A DNA stretch of 64,000 bases from Hofstenia miamia (GCA_900660155.1 CABFPE010000157.1:339542-403541), one strand, 5' to 3'; positions 25,547 to 37,739 are shown, counted from the first letter of the stretch. The notes: generated by a model not told the origin, from the letters alone. Numbers and translations: made by a program.

Positions 25547-25554
25547 ACTTGGAC

Positions 25555-26342
25555 CAGGGATGGAAGTGGGGCAAGTCGAGCTATGGTGTAGGGTTGGGTG
25601 TGGGAGGTCAGGGCGGGTATGGGGCAAGAATTTTCTAAAGTGGGCACCCATGGAGCAAAATTGACCCAAAAATTATTTTTTTAAGAATGATTTAAGTAAG
25701 AGATTGCCAATTTTAGAGATTGAAAAAGTATTTTTTACATCAAAGTTCTCTGTTTAAAAAATTTGATTTTCTTAGAAATTTTTTGCATTTTGAAAAATTA
25801 ATTACCATGCATTCTTAGCTTTTGGTGAAATTTGATTCTATTTAATGAAATCAGCAAGATCATTTTGATCCGATTTGTAGTCAATAGGCTTTGCAATCAC
25901 ATTGGAAGGAGTGCAATTGTCTTTGCATAAATGAATTACATAAAATATTAGCCTTATAAAAAGATTTTTAGAGTTAAAATTAAATTTCATTTTCCTATAA
26001 ATAATGTTATTAATATGCATTGTTACAGATTCCTATTGGTATTAATAGTAGAGATGAAATTTAAAAAAGGATTCTGTATCTTATACGAAGTAAACATTCA
26101 AAATAATTGAGCGATGGTGTGGTGTAGTGCAATAAAGATTGTCATAGGGCAATAGGTTCGTGAGAGGCAATAAAATATCCAAGTAGTCTTGGAGCAGAAT
26201 TTTTGAGTAGCCAATTTTAGGGTGGTAGAATATAGACCGTGGAGCAATGTGGGACAAATGTCAACACGTGGAAATGGGGCAAGGCCCAAATTCTGTGGGG
26301 CGGGATAGGGCAGTTCACAAAAATCCGCCCACTTCCTCTCTG
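25555..26342. mobile_element. Non-autonomous hAT element, 788 bp, 8-bp TSD
   Basis: The left end CAGGGATGGAAGTGGGG and the right end, read on the other strand as CAGAGAGGAAGTGGGCG, form imperfect terminal inverted repeats. The flanks ACTTGGAC (25547-25554) and ATTTGGAC (26343-26350) match at 7 of 8 positions. GGGGCAAG/GGGCGGG-type repeats are clustered inside both ends and the core is AT-rich. The short frames within it are by-products and no transposase is present. Confidence 0.85.
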
Positions 26343-26350
26343 ATTTGGAC

Positions 26351-27090
26351 ACATTCCATTTCATAAGACTACTATGATGCCCCTAAATTTGATACCTGAT
26401 TAAGTAAGATAGTGTACGGTTTATATACATATACTCATACATGTATTATGTATATATATAAATTTATATATATAAGCATGATTTAATAAATTTTTCCATA
26501 AGCATAGAAAACACAGGTTCTTAGGTATTTCTGCAAAGCTGAAGTTTGCGTAAATTAAAAGAACTTGTTAGGAAATTTTTTACTGCTAAAAGGTATAAAT
26601 TATAAAGGGTATAAAGACAAGATCTTTGAATGGTTACATCAAAAAAGTGTATTGTGTTCTTTCAGATTTCAAGTAGATGATTAGCATGCTTCCAAAGAGG
26701 TGCCTGCAAAAACACACAGTATATGAGATTATTTTTTGTGAGAATGATACCTATGCAATTTAATAATATGCTACTATTGTTAGATAGAGTATATATTTCA
26801 AAATTACACATTACTAAATAATTTGATATCATTTATTGAAAAACTGAACTCCATTTCATAAACCTTAATTCTGTTACCAGAAAGTTTAATCATTAAATAA
26901 ATATTTGTAGGTTTTAGTTTCATACCATTGGGTGTAGTTGAAAAGAAATGTACAATATTTTTTTTCTATAAATCAAGACCACAAAAGAAAGTTTTTTCAA
27001 AGATCTATCCAAATTTTTCACAGAGAAAAATGAGTATTTGCTATCCCATGATAGCTTACAAACGTGCATAACGAAAGAGTCTCTCTGCTA
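26351..27090. other. AT-rich stretch, no gene recognised
   Basis: Nothing beyond short AT-rich repeats. The Penelope-like fossil may begin in its last part, but I could not read domains there. Confidence 0.4.
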
Positions 27091-27099
27091 GATCAATTT

Positions 27100-28725
27100 T
27101 TTTTATTATTAATACAAACAATTCAAACTTGAATAAATGGCTTGATGATGTCCTTAGGAATTCTTACAGAATAAATGTACACTATCCGATTCTTTTGGAT
27201 TTATTGACGAAATGAACAAATTTTATAAGAATGCATTTAAGAAATTCATCGCTAGTCATGACGCTAAGAACCTTTTTATTAACATTCCTGATAATAAATC
27301 TCCAGAAAAAATCTTTTTAATGGCTTCATTTATAAACATATTGACGGTTTGTCTTTGAGTCTCCCTTAGATCTAACGATGGCTCAATTTGCAATGGACAT
27401 TATTGAAATAAATTTTACCAATCATGATTGTTGAATTTCACAAACGATATGTTATGATATTTTTGTTGTATTTAGGAACCAAGATGAAGCAAATACGTTT
27501 TTGAATATTGAAATAATCAAATAATTGGAATTCAATCCTCAATGGAACAATAAATCGATGAAAAATAAATATTTTTAGATACTCCAATTTTAAATCATAA
27601 CACATATTTTCTTTTAAGTTACCACTTTAAGATTACCAACACTAGTTTATTTGTTATATTTACAACATATTGTGACAAGAGGTATAAAATCAACAACCTC
27701 AAAGGAACTTGTATGTACAGTTTTTGCCATATCATCAAATTACAGAGCTTAACACTAGAAAGGCCATTACTCCTTGTGATTCTTTTTCATGCAGCATTTC
27801 AAAGTAGAAAATGATGTAAAAAATGAAAAAAATTACACATGCAAATTCAATTGGATTATCTGTTTATGTAGTGGTGGATATACCTGCTGTCGTTTTTAAT
27901 GAATGCATACACAAGTAAACAAAATTCTAATTTCGTCAATTTTGACGAACTTGGCCGTTCTAGTGTTAAGCATCACCAATTGAAGCTTTGTATAAAGTTT
28001 TTGAGAATAGTTGTTTTCCGCATAAATTAAATCTGGCCCGTAGCCAAGGGGGCTAGGAGGGGTCAACCCCCCTGGAAGGTCAGGCAAACCATCCTATACA
28101 ACAAAGCTAAAAGCAAATCACTATGTAAAAATAAAATTTCCGCTGGGCTTCACCCCACCTTTGGTGACTTACTTGATCACTATACTAGATGATCTCACAA
28201 GTCAGAAGGTCCGCGTACACCCATGGATGCAACAAAAATAAAATGGTGCACAGACTTGGTAAAATTTTAGTTTATGTTAAAAAGAAAGTCGAAATTCCCA
28301 TCAACCCCTCCTAGATGCCCATCGACCCCCTTAAGTGAATATGCTGGCTACGGGCCTGAATTAATTACAAAAGTCATAACAGAACAAAGTTTAAAACATG
28401 ATCAAGAGAAAGAACAAAAAAATATATTGAAAACTTCCCAAAATTTATTCCAATTATCCATCTTTATAATATCAACGATCACCTAGTTGTTTCAATAGTA
28501 TATATATCAATGTGACAATTGTAACCGACTGTACGTTGGAGAAGCAAGCCGCCATTTCTACAAACGAATTAAAGAAGACATTAACGGACATTTAAGCACT
28601 GAAGTATTTCAACACCATTCCAAAATTAACAAAGAACATCATAAAATCGATATAAAAATCAAAAAATGCCAAAATCGGAGAAGCAGCATATTCAGGCTAA
28701 GTATCATACGAAACAAACACATTAC
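27100..28725 (+). mobile_element. Penelope-like element fossil (RT and GIY-YIG endonuclease)
   Basis: The plus strand carries two separated blocks. At about 27340-27560 it reads DGLSLGSPLDLTMAQFAMD, DIFVVFRNQDEANTFLN and LEFNPQWNNK, matching the order GLxMGSPLSP, YVDDxFVVW and FLNxLNxxHPxIxFT of Penelope-like reverse transcriptases. At 28505-28720 it reads YQCDNCNRLYVGEASRHFYK and EDINGHLSTEVFQHHSK, matching the GIY-YIG-type endonuclease joined to the C terminus of those proteins (C-x-x-C, then YVGE-x-xR, then a conserved H). An (AT)n tract follows. The element is broken, and a 326-bp MITE (28033-28358) splits the two blocks. The 5' limit is approximate. Confidence 0.75.
28033..28358. mobile_element. 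hAT-like MITE inside the Penelope fossil, 326 bp
   Basis: The left end CTGGCCCGTAGCCAAGGGGG and the right end, read on the other strand as CAGGCCCGTAGCCAGC, form the terminal repeats. CTAGGAGGGGT recurs inside both ends in inverted orientation. Flanks are AATTAAAT (28025-28032) and AATTAATT (28359-28366), 7 of 8 matching. It has no coding capacity and is younger than the Penelope-like element it interrupts. Confidence 0.85.
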
Positions 28726-28879
28726 TATATATATATATATCAGAAATTTCATCTATTTTGATAAGAGCTTAATTAACCTATTTTAATTAATTGTAATGTT
28801 TAATTTATACTTTTATGAAAAATGGTTTTTAAAAAATAATATCTTCCTGAATCCTTCCCTACAAGTTTCAAAATAAGTT

Positions 28880-29570
28880 TTGAACTTTACTACTGACCTG
28901 GGTTACCGTACCGTCGACCGATTGAATAGTGGGCGAGACCAGGATCTGGGTACTAACCCTACTCTTAGGAGTGTGACAGCTAAAGTCGGTTTAGTCATAG
29001 GAAACTTCTGGCTACAACTGGACGAAGAGCGCTGGTTTTTGGTTGAGTCTGATCAGGAGTGTGAAACCGAATGCCGTACTTCAGTTGACAGTGTTGAGCA
29101 TCTCCCGTTTGGCCAACAAAGGTGGTAACTTAGTGTACACCTGTTGCAAACAAAAAGATACTGGGACACAGCAAAACTGTCTCATTGTCACTGCATACTC
29201 TGGTCCTTATGCCTTTCCATGAACTAAAAGAGAGAAGTATCCCTAAGATGATTGCCCTATGAGACGAATTCATAGCTCAGGAACTAACGGCAGTCTTGCA
29301 GGCAGCGTTTCCACTGCTTCCCATTCATCCACCATAAAGCTAAGCAGACAGCTTTTACAATACTTCAACGCCCCTAGGTGCACAAAGTACACATGACAAC
29401 ATCTTCATATTTATTGATGTCAACAGTAACTCCAGGAATTTGTACAGTGATGCGCCCTCTAAGACATTGACGCTACACAGGAACTGCAGCGTAGAAGCTG
29501 CCCTACTAGGACGGTTTGAGCGCACTGCCTTTTGGGTTCCAAGGGGGAACACTTTAATCGTTGATATTTA
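28880..29570. other. GC-richer island of unknown identity
   Basis: About 690 bp of nearly balanced base composition in otherwise AT-rich DNA, with sharp edges. The plus strand has an 82-codon frame (28880-29128) and the minus strand a 65-codon frame (29355-29552); neither resembles a family I know. It could be a transposon interior, a SINE-like or captured sequence, or an exon remnant. No terminal repeats or tRNA-type promoter boxes could be established by eye. Confidence 0.4.
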
Positions 29571-29609
29571 CAAGAGTTATTGTAATGCTTAGGAGGAAAA
29601 AATAATAAC

Positions 29610-29650
29610 AAATAATATTAATGATAATAATAATAATAATAATAGTAATA
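29610..29650. repeat. (AAT)n short tandem repeat
   Basis: A run of AAT/ATA triplets with minor interruptions. Confidence 0.85.
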
Positions 29651-29805
29651 TAACGAGTTAAACAAGTGGTTGATTTTCTAATATAGTTTCTATAAAAGGT
29701 ATTTCTGCATTTAACAAGTTTTTATCTGCTATTTTCTGGAAACACCCATCCCCTAAGAGTGATGCCGCATCTGCTGTGATCTACATGCAAAACGATAAGA
29801 ACGAT

Positions 29806-29807
<2 letters not shown>

Positions 29808-29841
<34 letters not shown>

Positions 29842-29998
29842 AGACAGAAATAGACATTTTATATTGAAACNNNNNNNNNNNNNNNNNNNNNNNNNNNNNN
29901 NNNNNNNNNNNNNNNNNNNNNNNNNNNNNNNNNNNNNNNNNNNNATATATATATATATATATATATAAGAGTCAGTAATAGACATTTTATATTGAAAC
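29808..29998. repeat. (AT)n tracts with repeated flanks around an N gap
   Basis: An AT run followed by AGAGACAGAAATAGACATTT lies to the left of the N run 29871-29944. An AT run followed by AGAGTCAGTAATAGACATTT lies to the right. The flank is nearly duplicated, so the gap is probably a microsatellite assembly break or a diverged allele pair. Confidence 0.8.
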
Positions 29999-32089
29999 TA
30001 GTAAATATGGCTGAAAATTATAAACGATATTAATTCTAAATGTTTACTTCATTTTCTTTTAAATGTATCATAGACATCCCAGATCATGCGTTATGTTTAC
30101 CGTAAAAAGACCACCTTTTACTGTTGAGTGTTATAAAACGATTCCAACCGCGACTCATATCCAAACAATCTAATCAATTAAACTGTTTCCATGCAGTAAA
30201 TCTGTCGTTTTATTACGATATATTTAAATTCATGCTATTAAATTAAACATATGCATGGGGATTTGTTGAATTCGTTTTATCAATTTGACTTAGGAATAAA
30301 AATTTAAAATTTTACCACTTAAGTGGTATATTTGCATCATTTATAATATGATTACGTGTTGCCAGGAAATCTTAATGAGTGTTCTAGATTGTTAAGTAGT
30401 ATTTTGTTAACTCGTACTAGAACTTTATAAATTAAATTTTCATGTCGCAAAGAATGTCCGAAATCGGATAATTAACTTAGACTAGAAATTTCTGCTTTCA
30501 TTATTAATCTTAAGCTGAGAAATTTTTTAAAATGTTTGTAACTCAAAAAGAAATAACGAGATCCAAAATCTGGGAGTATCACAGGATAAGCAGCATCACC
30601 TTATTTATTTTCGTTCTTAGCCCGCAATTCCTTGCTGTTTTATAGCTCTTGCCTATCCACAGATACACGTTTTTTATAAGAAACCAGTTTATATGAAACC
30701 TACATGTAGAGTCTCGAAAAATTAAGAAACTTTTGGAACTACATTATAGGACTAATTTTCAAATAAGAAACATTTTTCATGCATATTTACAATTCTTTTT
30801 CCGTGGCAAAAGCTGTAAGCCATTATCGTTTATCTAAAAGAAGTCATTTGTTAGAATAGACATTAGCAATATTACTTTTAAATATGACTACTGTACATGT
30901 AGTTGATATTTGTTGAGATTTTCTGTTGTGTTCAAAATTAAGAAATTATGAAATATTTAGAACTATACCATTCATTGGATGAAAATTATTTTTATCAAAA
31001 ATAATTAGAAACTGAATAAGAAACTTTTGGAACTAAAAACATTAAAAATTTTACCAAAATTAAGAAATTAAGAACTAGCCCCTTCAGCTCTTTTAAACTT
31101 ATAGTTTATTTAAATGGCAACCTTTCATGAAATAATCGGGCTTTTCAAAGAAAAATAGTTAATCTGTCAAGCAGACCTACGTCAGCCACATCAATGCCCT
31201 TTTTTACGAATGTTCGACATTATGATCGCGCAAACTCACCAATAGATGTGTTCAAGGCCACCGATTTCCAAATTTCCTTATAGGCTTTGAAAATATTCTT
31301 TGAAAATGTGGAAAAACAGTTTGCCTTTCAAAAGAAAGATGGTAGTTAAGGTCAAATGTATTTTCAGAGGAACATGCTAAGATATTTCTTCGGAATACCA
31401 ATTTTTTAAAAATTCGCGTGCTCAATGATAATATTATCTATCTTCTATTAGTTAATTTATGAATTTTATGACTAATTTAAGCAAAATTTCTTTTAAATGA
31501 TCTCAGATAATTTCGTTGCAGTTACATTAGTGATGAGATATCAATCACGAAATTGTAAGAAAAGAAAATTGTGGAGCAAAGCTGGAAATTGAGAAAAAAA
31601 TAATTTTTGAATTTTCTGCAAAAATTTAGGTTAAAATTAAAAAATTCGTGATTTGATGACATAAATATCGCAAATCTGTTTCTGAGATGGTATATACAAT
31701 GTCTTCTGTATCCCTACAGGAGATCGTACGAATGCAAATCTAGAAATCTGATTGCTTGCTACTCAAACCAATCAAATGACACTGAAAATTAGAAGCCACC
31801 AAATTAGAAACAATGGCTGAACCCGAATGAGTGTTAATAATTCCCATAGAGAAGTAATTTCTTTACAGTCTAATTCCAAATGGAAATTTCCAGCCCAAAC
31901 TGTGTTGTATATTGATTGTAACTAATAAATATTCAGCCTTAGTCCATTTGAAGCAATAATCCTACTTACTTATAACCAATAAAATATGTATGGCAGCAAG
32001 GATATCATGTTATTGTAAAGCTTTTTTATAAGTTTATTTTATTATAAAAGTCAACTATATGTCTAAGTGCAAAATTATATATATAATGT

Positions 32090-32128
<39 letters not shown>

Positions 32129-33650
32129 ATTTGTAATTTTCCAACTGCACATTGGATATTTGCAACAAAAATATTTCAAAACTTTTTGGTCTTTTAATAT
32201 TATTTTTTTGGAATACACCGTTCCCATGAGATGTTTTGTATGTGTATGAACTGTTGTAGGCAGAAAATTTTAAGCTTTTAGAATACCAATAAGTAACACT
32301 TTTGAAATCCATTATTGTAAAAAAAATCTTTACATAGTATAATGTTTCATTACTGCTGACAAAGCATTTTAACTTAAATTTGTATAACTTTTAAAGAGTT
32401 TTTTCCAGAGTCCAAATTAGGCATATGTTAAAGTTATTTGCTTCATTCTGAAATAATTGTAACTTGATTACGCGAGCATCATTAAAAAACTCTCAGTTGA
32501 AATTGGTAAAAATTCGTTGGGGATTTAACAATGAATTTGATGCACAGTGTGTGAAATATTTCTCTCAATCAAATAATAAAGCATTATACACAAATAGTAA
32601 ATTATATAGATTAATCCAATGCATCTTGAATAATATAATATAGATAGATATTACAAATATAAGGAGCTAAAACCTAATAACATTTTTTACAACTTAAACT
32701 CTTATTCCAAATATTGGCAACTAAGGCTCTGATTTCTAAAATTCCTTTTTAGTTTATATTTCGTTAGATAATAGAAAATGAATTTTAAGAAGATATCAAT
32801 ATTAAAGGTGTCAGTGAAAAAAAACATTTTCCTGCTTGAAAGAAATCATTTTGCGCATTGACACCTGTGAGTTAATCAGTGCTACTACAAACATATAAAC
32901 TTGTTTCTAAGTTCCAGACAGCAATCCGGATCAGACCTGAAATTTAAAGGGATTTAAGTTAGACAAATACCTTGGCGGAGGTAATAATTCAATCAATTGT
33001 TTATTACAAAAACATTGATTATTTCACATACACTGAAATAATGCAAAGGTGTCAAGACAAATATTATGTAAAAATCTTTGCAAATTTTCATCGTATATTA
33101 ATCAAAATAATTAATCTGTAATATAGAATGAAAATGATACGTTGAAAAAGATTCATGAAATATTACTGTTGACAAAAATTGTTAGCTACAAAACCTATAG
33201 AGAAATTATTGTTTCTGTAAAAGAGAGATATAAGGCTTTGACTATAGTTATTTTAATACAAAAAAATTACTGAGATCACTCCCACGTGTGCTTTTTAAGA
33301 AAGGTACAGGTTCCTTTACAGGTCACACATTTTATTTTATATTCAGCATAAAACATATTTTTTGCTACAAACTTTGATATAGACGGAGTTCAAAACATTT
33401 TTCCAAAGCTGAAAATTGGATGCGGTCAATAATTTATTTTTGTAAATTTTTTTTAATTTTTGGTGAAAAAAATTGCAATTNGTTGTGAGTGGATATTAAA
33501 TAGTGCCTTGATCTTTACTCACATTTAAGTTAGGTATATGAATAGGGAGATTTATCAACAAGCTTAGCTGGCTAGCAATTGTGCGTTTTTAGATGTAGTA
33601 ACAAATCCATGATAAGGCTAGTCAGCCAAATCTAGCTGTATTGTATATTT
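29999..33650. other. AT-rich stretch, microsatellite, no gene recognised
   Basis: No domain-bearing frame on either strand. An (AT)n tract lies at about 32093-32125. A single N at 33481 joins sequences that are not copies of each other. Confidence 0.5.
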
Positions 33651-34200
33651 AATTATCTTATTTTATATCTAAATTCCATACACCATAGGGGACATATAAT
33701 GACTGATAATGACTGTTTATATATTGTATTGCATTTTCTCTTTTTATTTATTTTAACTGTAGGTTAGGAAGTACTTTAGTTTATAGTTAGTTTATATATT
33801 GTTTTAAATTTCTTATCTTGTTGCAGCTAGTGTCTTGACTTGTTGCTAGTTTTAGCTATCTTATATGTAGGCTAGGAAGCTGCTCTACTTATTACATAGT
33901 TTTTATTTGTACAGCAGCTAGTTTCAATGCATCTTAGCATATTGCTTTATTATATTAACATCACACATTGTTGAGTGTAAGTTAATAAGTCGAATTGTGA
34001 CTGGTATTTATTAGTACACATAATAAATATTGACTGTGAGCATGAGCTGAGTTGTTGGAATATGGAAGTCTTGGAGCAGCGGATGGACTCTCAGTGACTG
34101 GATACTGCTTCAGGCAGTTGGCCACCTCGATTACTACGAACTGGAGTCTCATGGAGCTACCTCTAAAGAGTAGTGGTTAATTGCTATACTTAGATGGAAC
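33650..34200 (+). other. Possible old LTR-like or 3'-UTR-like segment
   Basis: The segment contains two degenerate versions of a TAGG(T/C)TAGGAAG ... TAGTTT ... GCAGCTAGT block (about 33770-33835 and 33868-33925) and an AATAAA signal near 34022 followed by a more GC-balanced tail. The plan resembles a solo LTR or UTR, but no matching partner or target duplication is visible. Confidence 0.2.
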
Positions 34201-34955
34201 CTAATATAGATTAGGTAGAGTTCAAAAACAGCTTTTGAATTGCTGTTGTTGGTAACATCAGCTTGATATTTGTATGGTTTATAATGATGAAAAAATTGAC
34301 GAAATTAAATTTAGCATTCTTTTTAGTGCAAAAACTGATATAGAAAAAAGTTGTTTCATATTTATTGCAAATATATTTTAATGCTGTGCTATTGTCAACT
34401 GGAGAACAGATATTTTCCAAATTTATTCATATTGAGTATTCAAGTTTCACTTGAACACTTCTGGCAATAGGTAATACTTTTGCAAGTAATGTTGATGATT
34501 TGTTCTATGCTAACAGTAGCAAACTATCTGGTCGCAATATGTAATAATTTTGCCAACAATTGNATATATATATATATATATAGTATTTTTAATTATGGAT
34601 TACAATTTGGTCAGCAGTTCTACATTTTAGAACATTTAGGGGAAATTTTGCGTACACACTTAAACTTTGTATACCAATTTCATGACAAAAGCTTAAAGTT
34701 TTTTTTCATCCAGGCTACTTCAGTGTAATATTTTAAAAAAAACTTGACTGTTGGAGTGTTCGTAGACATAATTGAGCGTTTTGTGGCCAAATTGTTTACT
34801 TCATGTTGCTATTTTCACAAAATAATGTGTTTTTTTAATTTCTAAAGACGTTGAGAAATTAAAAAAAACAAATTCTCGATTTTATTAAAAACCTTTAACA
34901 GTCTGGTGTCATTTTAAAAGATAAACCGCTTTTTCCAAATTTTCAAAAAAAATCT
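34201..34955. other. AT-rich stretch with (AT)n after a single N
   Basis: The N at 34563 is followed by an AT run of about 20 bp. No gene recognised; the frames here are short and AT-driven. Confidence 0.4.
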
Positions 34956-34960
34956 TTTAG

Positions 34961-35482
34961 CAGTGACGGGCATTCAATTCATGAACTGTACCTGACCCTA
35001 CACACAATTTGATCAAACGAAACAACTATTGATTCCTTTAACCGACCCTGCTATTAATTCACTAATCCGACATGAGCCTAAGAAAAGTAAATACTCAATA
35101 TAAAAATGTACATGAATTACAAACAAATAAATGCAAACAGAATAGCAGTAAAATCGAAAAGAATGCTATTAGTGCAAAAATTGTCTTCTAAAAAAAGTTG
35201 ATCGTCAACAGTTGATGGGGAAAGTTGTTGAAATCGATTTCCAAGTATCATTGAGGCATCTGAAAAGAGCCTTTCAGACGATGAGGACGTAGGCGGAATA
35301 CACATGAAGAATGTATTTAACTTTACAGGAAGTAAAAATAATTAGCCATAATTCAAAAATGTATGTTGTAAAAACCTATTCCAAAAACTGTCTCGTGTGA
35401 ATCGGATCTTAAGCGTACTAGGCCCCAATCCAAAATATATTACCCGAACCGGGTAATTGCAATTAATTAAAATATTCACTGA
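34961..35482 (-). mobile_element. hAT transposon 3' part (ends tentative)
   Basis: The sequence from 34961 starts CAGTGACGGGC, like a hAT end, followed by ACCTGACCC and AACCGACCC subterminal wording. The C terminus of a hAT transposase lies just inside it on the minus strand, as expected for the 3' end of such an element. A possible opposite end at 35482 shares only CAGTGA and gives no matching 8-bp flank, so the right limit is unproven and the element is probably truncated. Confidence 0.55.
35160..35305 (-). pseudogene. hAT transposase C-terminal dimerisation domain fragment
   Basis: The minus-strand frame from 35305 reads IPPTSSSSERLFSDASMI followed by NRFQQLSPSTVDDQLFLEDN. This is the hallmark end of hAT transposases: P-x-(S/T)-S-x-x-ER-x-FS-x-(A/G), then R-x-x-L-x-P, then LxFLxxN, which mediates dimerisation. 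Family members are usually 500-700 residues. Only about 45 residues of the domain remain here and nothing upstream of it (no BED finger or RNase H-like core) could be read, so it is a fragment. It is a candidate source family for the small hAT elements in the window, although their terminal sequences differ from one another. Confidence 0.8.
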
Positions 35483-35489
35483 CATATAT

Positions 35490-36580
35490 CCTAAAACATT
35501 TTACTCTTAAAATTATTATATATTAACAAAGTCAGTGAAAATGATGCTAGAAGTCTCTTTTATCTCGATTGTTAGTCTCCTGTTGTGAATAGTTCAAAAC
35601 ATAAATAAGATGTAAAATATTTTTCGCAAATGAAATTTTCTTACTGTAATTGAAATGTATATTAAGTTAGAAGTACCATATTCAATATATGCATGAAAAA
35701 TTCATATAAACAGGCAGTTATTATTGTTCATATGAGAATATTTTGGGTATAATTATCAGTTTCTGCATTAGCAACCTCACAATTAATATAAGACCAAAAT
35801 AAAAGGCTGTGCTTTAAAATTGGATTAAAAGTTCTGATATTGAATATTAAGGTAGTCGAAAACGAAGGCTTGCAAATTTGTTAGCTCATTATGTAGCGAA
35901 CTGCTTTAGTTTCAATTGTTCAGAAAATCGTGACGAGAATGTTTAGATTAATTAGTTAGATTTTCATTCGCTGCTGTCCAATTACACAATTGGTCATTGT
36001 CACTTGAGCGGTTAGAGAAACGTCTGTGCTAGCTAAAATCATATTCCACCCATGGTTATTTTCAGCAGAAATACTTAATGAATATTTTTGTACTGTATTT
36101 GTATTTTAAAAGTTTATACATCAAATTAATATGTAGGGGTTTTTATTGGTTTATTGGAACATACTACTTATGTATATTACAGTTTAATCTAGATTGGTTT
36201 TAGCACAAATCTTCATAGATTTGTTCATGTAGAAAGGTTTCGATATTTATCTTAACAGACCTGGATAAGATTGTTCAAAATCAGGACAAATCATTTTGTT
36301 ACTTAGAAGTAACTCTAGTAAAATGAGGTTAATTAACAACCTAAAATTACTTCTTCTTGATCAGCGGAACATTGTCAGACTGGTAGGATCGGGTGGTCGT
36401 TTCCCACTTTGATGTAATGGATCTAACAAAGATTCTGGTTGTATCCATAAGCAGAAATTTGTTTGTAGTAATCATTTACAATCAAACACTTACTCCAGTA
36501 ATTCGAAAAAGTGAACTCTATTGCTTACAATTTCAATGAAAACTTAGTTGAAACTATTTTGACAAGATTAATTAGTTGGT
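35490..36580. other. AT-rich stretch, nothing identified
   Basis: No gene or repeat recognised on either strand. Confidence 0.5.
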
Positions 36581-36589
36581 AATATACAT

Positions 36590-36828
36590 TAAAGCTGGAT
36601 ACAGGTCAACTAACTTTTCTTGGCCCTACCCGACCCGAGGCTACCCAAAAAATTTCAGACCCGACTCGACAAAGGTCTTTTTCTTCATTATTTTGTATCA
36701 TACTTAATATAACCCTAACCCAATCCAATTGAAATTAAGTTACGTTCAATTTCAATGAATGTACAAACTGAATCTTAAGATTTGGCCCGGCCCGACCCAA
36801 ACCACTGGCTGACCCGTTTCTAGACCTG
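36590..36828. mobile_element. hAT-like MITE, 239 bp, perfect 8-bp TSD
   Basis: ATATACAT flanks both sides (36582-36589 and 36829-36836). The left end TAAAGCTGGATACAGGTC aligns with the right end read on the other strand, CAGGTCTAGAAACGGGTC, at most positions. CTACCCGACCCGAGG and GGCCCGGCCCGACCC are subterminal motifs near the two ends. Non-coding. Confidence 0.82.
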
Positions 36829-37339
36829 ATATACATTATTATATTTTTGTTTTATTTAAGATGTTTGCATGTCTCTATATAAAAATAAATAAACTATATG
36901 AGCAAAATAACTTATATTATTTATAAGTATTTAACATATTCTAGATTTTCCGTATTTTCTCAATAGGAAACCTTAGATAACATTTATTATATTGTTTGCA
37001 ATTAAAGCGCATCTGGTATCTTTTCAACAGATCAGAGAGTATAACTCTAGAAAGAAAATCAATTCGCAAAGCGGAAGTAAAGCAATTTCCTTTATTAATG
37101 TTTGCATAAATAATTTTATTTACTGGAAGCAAATTTATTGAATTCTCATTGTTTCACTAAACGGAAAGAAATTATATGTGATTATATCGTAAAGAAAATA
37201 TTAATAAGACTGCGTCTGGGTAGATCATTACAAGAAAGTAAATTGTCTAAATCGCATTTCAAACTTAAATTTAATGTATAATTAAAAAGTTGATACTAGG
37301 AGACTTAAGCAGATGTCAAAGGAAATTTTTTATACTTTT

Positions 37340-37700
37340 TAGGGTTGTGAGCAGAGATCGACGTGGGTGCAGTGCAGTGCAGGTACCGAATTTCAAATAC
37401 CTCGCGGGTTGCAGTGCGGGTGGACATTTCTATTTTGTTACATGTGTAATGCTAATGTAATACAATATTAATTATACTAACAAATCTATGTAATATAATG
37501 TATTTGACATCATTCACTCAATTAAAAAAATTCATAGAAAGTCAATTTGTTGAATTAATTAATTGTAATCGACAGGTGACACTTGGAAAGTAGCGGGGGT
37601 GAAGAGATGGAATCGGATCCAACATTTTAAGATCAGATCCGATCCTGATCCGAATCTTCAAGATCCGGAACCGATCCTATCCGAATTTTTTAAAAAAAAA
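37340..37700. other. hAT-like subterminal repeat clusters, ends not found
   Basis: At 37355-37430 the motif GCAGTGC(A/G)GG(T) recurs (CAGAGATCGACGTGGG, GTGCAGTGCAGTGCAGG, GGTTGCAGTGCGGGTGG). At 37600-37740 the motif GATCCGA recurs at least six times in various forms. Both are typical of hAT termini, probably two separate elements, but no second ends or duplications could be matched. Confidence 0.5.
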
Positions 37701-37739
37701 TTAGTTTTCAATCCGAAACTGATCCGAATTTAAATAATT

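Noticed and set aside
25399-26364. Minus-strand proline-rich frames at 25.4-25.6 and 26.1-26.4 kb as genes
   Set aside because: They fall on the GC-rich subterminal repeats of the hAT element 25555-26342.
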